From NCBI GenBank assembly GCA_021202835.1, contig JAJQCI010000267.1:1317-18012 (forward strand): a stretch of 16,696 nucleotides of DNA. The letters run 5' to 3'. The DNA comes from Clostridiales bacterium (GTDB lineage: Bacteria > Bacillota > Clostridia > Lachnospirales > CAG-274). This document shows positions 13,937-16,696 of the stretch, piece by piece; positions within the stretch are counted from its first letter, which is position 1; each line of letters starts with the position of its first letter. Below the pieces are notes generated by a model. The model was not told the origin of the DNA and searched no databases. It worked only from the letters and a program-made list of their open reading frames with translations. A program made the translations under genes and the position numbers.

Positions 13937-14806
13937 TTATTTAAGGTCGGCTGTGTTTAAGAAGTCCTGATCGTCATAGTCTTTGTTTTCGCCTACCATG
14001 CCCCAAATGAAGGTATAGGCCTTTGTGCCTACGCCGCTGTGGATTGACCAGCTGGGGGAGATAACAGCGGATTCGTTCTTCATAACGATGTGTCTTGTTT
14101 CGTCGGGCTTGCCCATCATATGGAAAACAACATTGCTTTCGTCCATATCGAAATAGAGATAAACCTCCATACGTCTTTCATGAGTATGGCAGGGCATAGT
14201 GTTCCAGTTTGAGCCGGGGTCAAGCTTTGTAAGACCCATAGCAAGCTGGCAGCTGCCGTATTTAACGCCGTCTCTTGCGGAAAGTCTTGCGAAAACCTCA
14301 TCGTGGATATACTGGTTGATTGTTCTCTTGTTGCAGTCTTCCAATGAGCCCAAGGGCTTGTGGTTAGCGTCTGCGTAGGAGATAAGAACTGTGGGGTAGG
14401 TCTTGTGAGCTGTTCCGGAATTCATATAGAATTTGGGAGGATTGGCCGGGTTCTTAGCGGCAAAAGCGATTTCCTTAGCGCCCATACCTACGTAGATAGC
14501 GTCGCCGTTATTTACTGTGTATTCCTTGCCGTCAACTGTAACGGAGCCGTCACCGCCGATGTTGATAGCGCCAAGCTCTCTTCTCTGAAGGAAATATTCA
14601 GCTGCAAGCTCCTTGCTGCCTTCAAGCTTAAGAGGCTCGGTTGTGGGGGTGATGCCGCCGAAGATGATTCTGTCGTTGTGGCTGTAAACAAGCTTAGCTT
14701 CACCGGGAACGAAAACGTTCTCAACGAGGAAATGCTTTCTTAACTGTTCTGTTGTGTAATGTTTAACATCATCATAATGATTGGAATATCTTGTTTCGAG
14801 TGTCAT
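13937..14806 (-). CDS. kduI: 5-dehydro-4-deoxy-D-glucuronate isomerase
   Basis: A 289-residue cupin-type isomerase, within the usual length for KduI. It converts 5-keto-4-deoxyuronate, from pectin or glycosaminoglycan breakdown, to 3-deoxy-D-glycero-2,5-hexodiulosonate in the cytoplasm. Zinc ligands follow the family pattern: H207 and H209 in MPCHTHERRMEVY, E214, and H256 in SWSIHSGVGT. Other family stretches include HFLVENVFVPGE near the start and FIWGMVGEN near the end. ATG 14806 follows a full AAGGAGG; an in-frame start at 14833 would lie upstream of that site. It follows kdgK by 85 bases containing a terminator-like hairpin. KduD, the next enzyme, is not in the window. Confidence 0.95.
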   Translation of the reverse strand: MTLETRYSNHYDDVKHYTTEQLRKHFLVENVFVPGEAKLVYSHNDRIIFGGITPTTEPLKLEGSKELAAEYFLQRRELGAINIGGDGSVTVDGKEYTVNNGDAIYVGMGAKEIAFAAKNPANPPKFYMNSGTAHKTYPTVLISYADANHKPLGSLEDCNKRTINQYIHDEVFARLSARDGVKYGSCQLAMGLTKLDPGSNWNTMPCHTHERRMEVYLYFDMDESNVVFHMMGKPDETRHIVMKNESAVISPSWSIHSGVGTKAYTFIWGMVGENKDYDDQDFLNTADLK

Positions 14807-14822
14807 TTTGTTTAAAACCTCC

Positions 14823-14865
14823 TTAAAAAACAAGGGCGTCTAAAAAAATTTAAACACCCTTTGTT
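14823..14865 (-). terminator. Terminator-like hairpin between kdgK and kduI
   Basis: On the minus strand AACAAAGGGTGT (14865-14854) pairs with GCCCTTGTT on the other side (one bulge, one G-U), followed by six T (14828-14823) that run straight into the kduI AAGGAGG. Such a placement would lower kduI relative to kdgK, or protect the kdgK 3' end after processing. Confidence 0.55.
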
Positions 14866-14891
14866 TTATTAATGTAATGAATTACAAAAAA

Positions 14892-15923
14892 TTATCTCTG
14901 AACACGTCCGGAACCGTCGCCGCCTGCAAGAGTTTCAACATCTTCTCTTGTAACAAGGTTGAAGTCGCCGGGGATAGTGTGCTTAAGAGCTGAAGCTGCA
15001 ACAGCAAATTCAAGAGCAGCCTTCATATCCTTGCCGTCAACAAGACCGCAGATAAGTCCGCCTGCGAAGGAGTCGCCGCCGCCAACTCTGTCAACGATGG
15101 GGTTAATTGTGTACTTGCGGCTGTGATAGAATTCTCTTGTCTTTCCGTCCATAATACAAGCTGACCAGCCGTTGTTTGAAGCGGAGTAGCTCTCTCTGAG
15201 TGATGAACTTATGTATTTGAAGCCGAACTTGTCAGCCATCTGGTTGAAGATGTCAACATAGCCCTGAAGCTCAAGGTTTCCGCTTGTAACGTCTGTTTCG
15301 CCGGGCTTGAAGCCGAGAACCTTCTCAGCGTCTTCTTCGTTTCCGATACAAACGTCAACATACTGCATAAGGTTTGTCATAACCTTCTGAGCTTTTTCTG
15401 ATGACCATAATTTCTTACGGAAGTTAAGGTCGCAGGATACTGTAACGCCGTGAGCCTTAGCAGCCTTCAAAGCTTCTTCTGTTACTTCTGCAGCAAGGTC
15501 TGAAACAGCGGGAGTAATACCTGTGAAGTGGAACCAGTCAGCGCCTTCGAAAATAGCGTCGAAATCAAAAGCTGAAGCGGGAGCTGTAGCGATTGAAGAA
15601 GCAGCTCTGTCGTAAACAACGTTTGAAGCTCTCATAGAAGCGCCTGTTTCAAGGTAGTAGATACCGAGTCTGTCGCCGCACTTAGCAACATGCTTTGTGG
15701 AAACGCCGTACTTATTAAGAGCAGCAACTGCACAAGCACCGATCGGGTTATCGGGAACTGCAGTAACGAATTCAGCGTCATGACCGTAGTTTGAGAGAGA
15801 AACAGCTACGTTAGCCTCGCCGCCGCCGTAGTTAATATCAAACTGAGTAGCCTGTATGAATTTCTGGTTGCCGGGTGTGGAAAGTCTGAGCATTATCTCA
15901 CCCATAGTTACAATTTTAGCCAT
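14892..15923 (-). CDS. kdgK: 2-dehydro-3-deoxygluconokinase (PfkB family)
   Basis: A 343-residue sugar kinase that phosphorylates 2-keto-3-deoxygluconate to KDPG for the last steps of uronate degradation. It has the PfkB features: the sugar-site motif NYGGGEANVA (31-40) and the C-terminal signature DRVGGGDSFAGG (278-289) with the catalytic Asp at 284. DLNFRKKLW (165-173) and NEEDAEKVLG (195-204) are typical of KdgK. The start has AGGAGG upstream. It heads the operon and is followed by kduI, so the pair serves unsaturated uronate use. A related PfkB sugar kinase is the only serious alternative, and kduI argues against it. Confidence 0.92.
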   Translation of the reverse strand: MAKIVTMGEIMLRLSTPGNQKFIQATQFDINYGGGEANVAVSLSNYGHDAEFVTAVPDNPIGACAVAALNKYGVSTKHVAKCGDRLGIYYLETGASMRASNVVYDRAASSIATAPASAFDFDAIFEGADWFHFTGITPAVSDLAAEVTEEALKAAKAHGVTVSCDLNFRKKLWSSEKAQKVMTNLMQYVDVCIGNEEDAEKVLGFKPGETDVTSGNLELQGYVDIFNQMADKFGFKYISSSLRESYSASNNGWSACIMDGKTREFYHSRKYTINPIVDRVGGGDSFAGGLICGLVDGKDMKAALEFAVAASALKHTIPGDFNLVTREDVETLAGGDGSGRVQR

Positions 15924-16000
15924 TTAAAAAATCCTCCTGTAAATCATTATTTTAGCGGTAACTTATAAAAATAATCTTGATAAGCCCCCTATTTAAGTAA

Positions 16001-16029
16001 ATTATACCATACCTTAATAAACTTTTCAA
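16001..16029 (-). promoter_or_regulatory. Strong sigma-A promoter of kdgK-kduI
   Basis: On the minus strand the -35 box is TTGAAA (16029-16024) and the -10 box is a consensus TATAAT (16006-16001), with an extended TGG in front. The spacer is exactly 17 bases. The start near 15994 gives a leader of about 70 bases. No clear operator was recognised. Confidence 0.8.
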
Positions 16030-16083
16030 CAGCTTTTTGTAATAATTTTATAAATCTTTGGCAGCAGTTCAGCAGGGCCCGAG

Positions 16084-16129
16084 TTATAAAAGGCATGGCT
16101 TCGTTTCTGAGGCGAATCCATGCCTTTTC
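16084..16129 (-). terminator. Intrinsic terminator of the Rpn-family gene
   Basis: AAAAGGCATGG (16088-16098) pairs perfectly with CCATGCCTTTT (16118-16128), and inner TTCG/CGAA extends the stem. On the minus strand the T-run TTTTATAA follows. It lies just past the stop at 16146. Confidence 0.75.
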
Positions 16130-16145
16130 GAATGTTTAAGCTGTA

Positions 16146-16610
16146 TCAGGCGATTTTGCCGAGCATATACTCCCTTGCTGCTTCGGGCGATATGTTGAAC
16201 TTGTTTATGATTTTTTCTTCAATGGCTTCATCGTTAATGCCGAATTCTCTGAAATTTTCAATCGTTGTCAATATGGCGGTTTTTCTTGATACTTTTTTTG
16301 TTATTTCTCTTGTTACTTCTTTTGTTACTTCCTCTTTTACTCTTCTTGCAACTTCGTTTTTCATTTCTTCCAATACACTGCTCATTTGGTGCATATCTCC
16401 TTTTTCTTTAAAATAGCGAACACGGTTTGCCAAAATATCATAATACATATTGTCTGCCGAATTGCATTTAAAGTCATGTACAAACCTGCCGAGGGCGGTT
16501 CCCTCGTCTTTATTTTCACCGTTTATGAATATTATATGCCGCTCGTCTCCCAGAAAAGAATTGCTTTCCCTTTCTTTCATCTCATAGTGATGAAGGGGGG
16601 CGGCCGTCAC
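16146..16610 (-). CDS. Rpn/PD-(D/E)XK nuclease family protein, C-terminal fragment
   Basis: 154 residues matching the second half of the Rpn (recombination-promoting nuclease, transposase_31/PDDEXK_2) proteins abundant in Clostridia. Visible are DERHIIFINGENKDEGTALG, HDFKCNSADNMYYDILANRVRYFKE, and a basic, coiled-coil-like tail (RRVKEEVTKEVTREITKKVSRK) ending in FGINDEAIEEKIINKF. Full proteins are near 300 residues and begin with the nuclease domain, which is missing. The only start is a GTG at 16610, and the preceding bases in all three frames soon reach stops and do not give the missing half. It is therefore probably a truncated gene, with no catalytic role expected. An intact terminator follows. 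Confidence 0.7.
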   Translation of the reverse strand: MTAAPLHHYEMKERESNSFLGDERHIIFINGENKDEGTALGRFVHDFKCNSADNMYYDILANRVRYFKEKGDMHQMSSVLEEMKNEVARRVKEEVTKEVTREITKKVSRKTAILTTIENFREFGINDEAIEEKIINKFNISPEAAREYMLGKIA

Positions 16611-16696
16611 CGAAGGTATCCTTTTAATGTAACAGTTCAGCCATCAATGTCATTAAGATAATTTAAGCGGCAGACATTAATTAGGGGTGTAACCAA

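Noticed and set aside
14360..14743. 127-codon plus-strand frame antisense to kduI
   Set aside because: It is a shadow of kduI, which has a strong ribosome site and complete family motifs on the other strand.
1..16696. CRISPR array, rRNA or tRNA genes
   Set aside because: No regularly spaced direct repeats and no rRNA or tRNA signatures were seen on either strand.

Overview
The window looks chromosomal and comes from an anaerobic Firmicute, most likely class Clostridia. It is AT-rich, has strong AGGAGG-type ribosome binding sites, consensus sigma-A promoters and U-tailed hairpin terminators, and carries a decayed Tn916-type recombinase. The species cannot be named from the sequence alone.

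Positions 1-9650 form a ureide (allantoin) catabolism and uptake locus. On the minus strand, a five-gene operon runs leftward from a promoter at 9620-9648: lipoprotein substrate-binding protein, ABC ATPase, ABC permease, allantoinase (allB) and an AbgB-like M20 amidohydrolase. A PucR-family regulator (2211-3878, plus strand) meets that operon tail to tail with overlapping stop codons. It is divergent from a second minus-strand operon: ureidoglycine aminohydrolase (allE), allantoate amidohydrolase (allC) and the first codons of a further gene that leaves the window. The enzymes would take allantoin to allantoate, then ureidoglycine, then ureidoglycolate, releasing ammonia. The SsuABC/TauABC-type transporter presumably imports the ureide. 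A palindrome in the pucR-allE gap shares a 12-base half with a site at 9768-9794, which suggests PucR operators at both ends of the locus.

Positions 9323-9940 are the most unusual non-coding stretch. The predicted transporter transcript starts with a terminator-like hairpin. It then contains a 166-base block (9383-9548) that folds almost without unpaired bases into a closed four-way junction with three long arms, two of which share the same internal-loop motif. This is either an undescribed cis-regulatory RNA or a compact MITE-like repeat inserted in the leader.

Positions 9941-10800 hold a cytidylate-kinase-like gene, a non-coding tail and a strong terminator. Positions 10844-13585 are the remains of an integrative mobilizable element: a small mob-like gene, a frameshifted partner gene, a possible oriT region, an excisionase with a nonsense codon, and a Tn916-type integrase with frameshifts, stops and a large deletion. 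Next to it are a small ORF and two opposed hairpin terminators that resemble the 3' end of a holin-like type I toxin locus.

Positions 13937-15923 encode uronate/pectin catabolism: kdgK followed by kduI on the minus strand, from a near-perfect promoter, with a terminator-like hairpin between the two genes. The right edge (16146-16610) is an N-terminally truncated Rpn/PD-(D/E)XK family protein with its own terminator.
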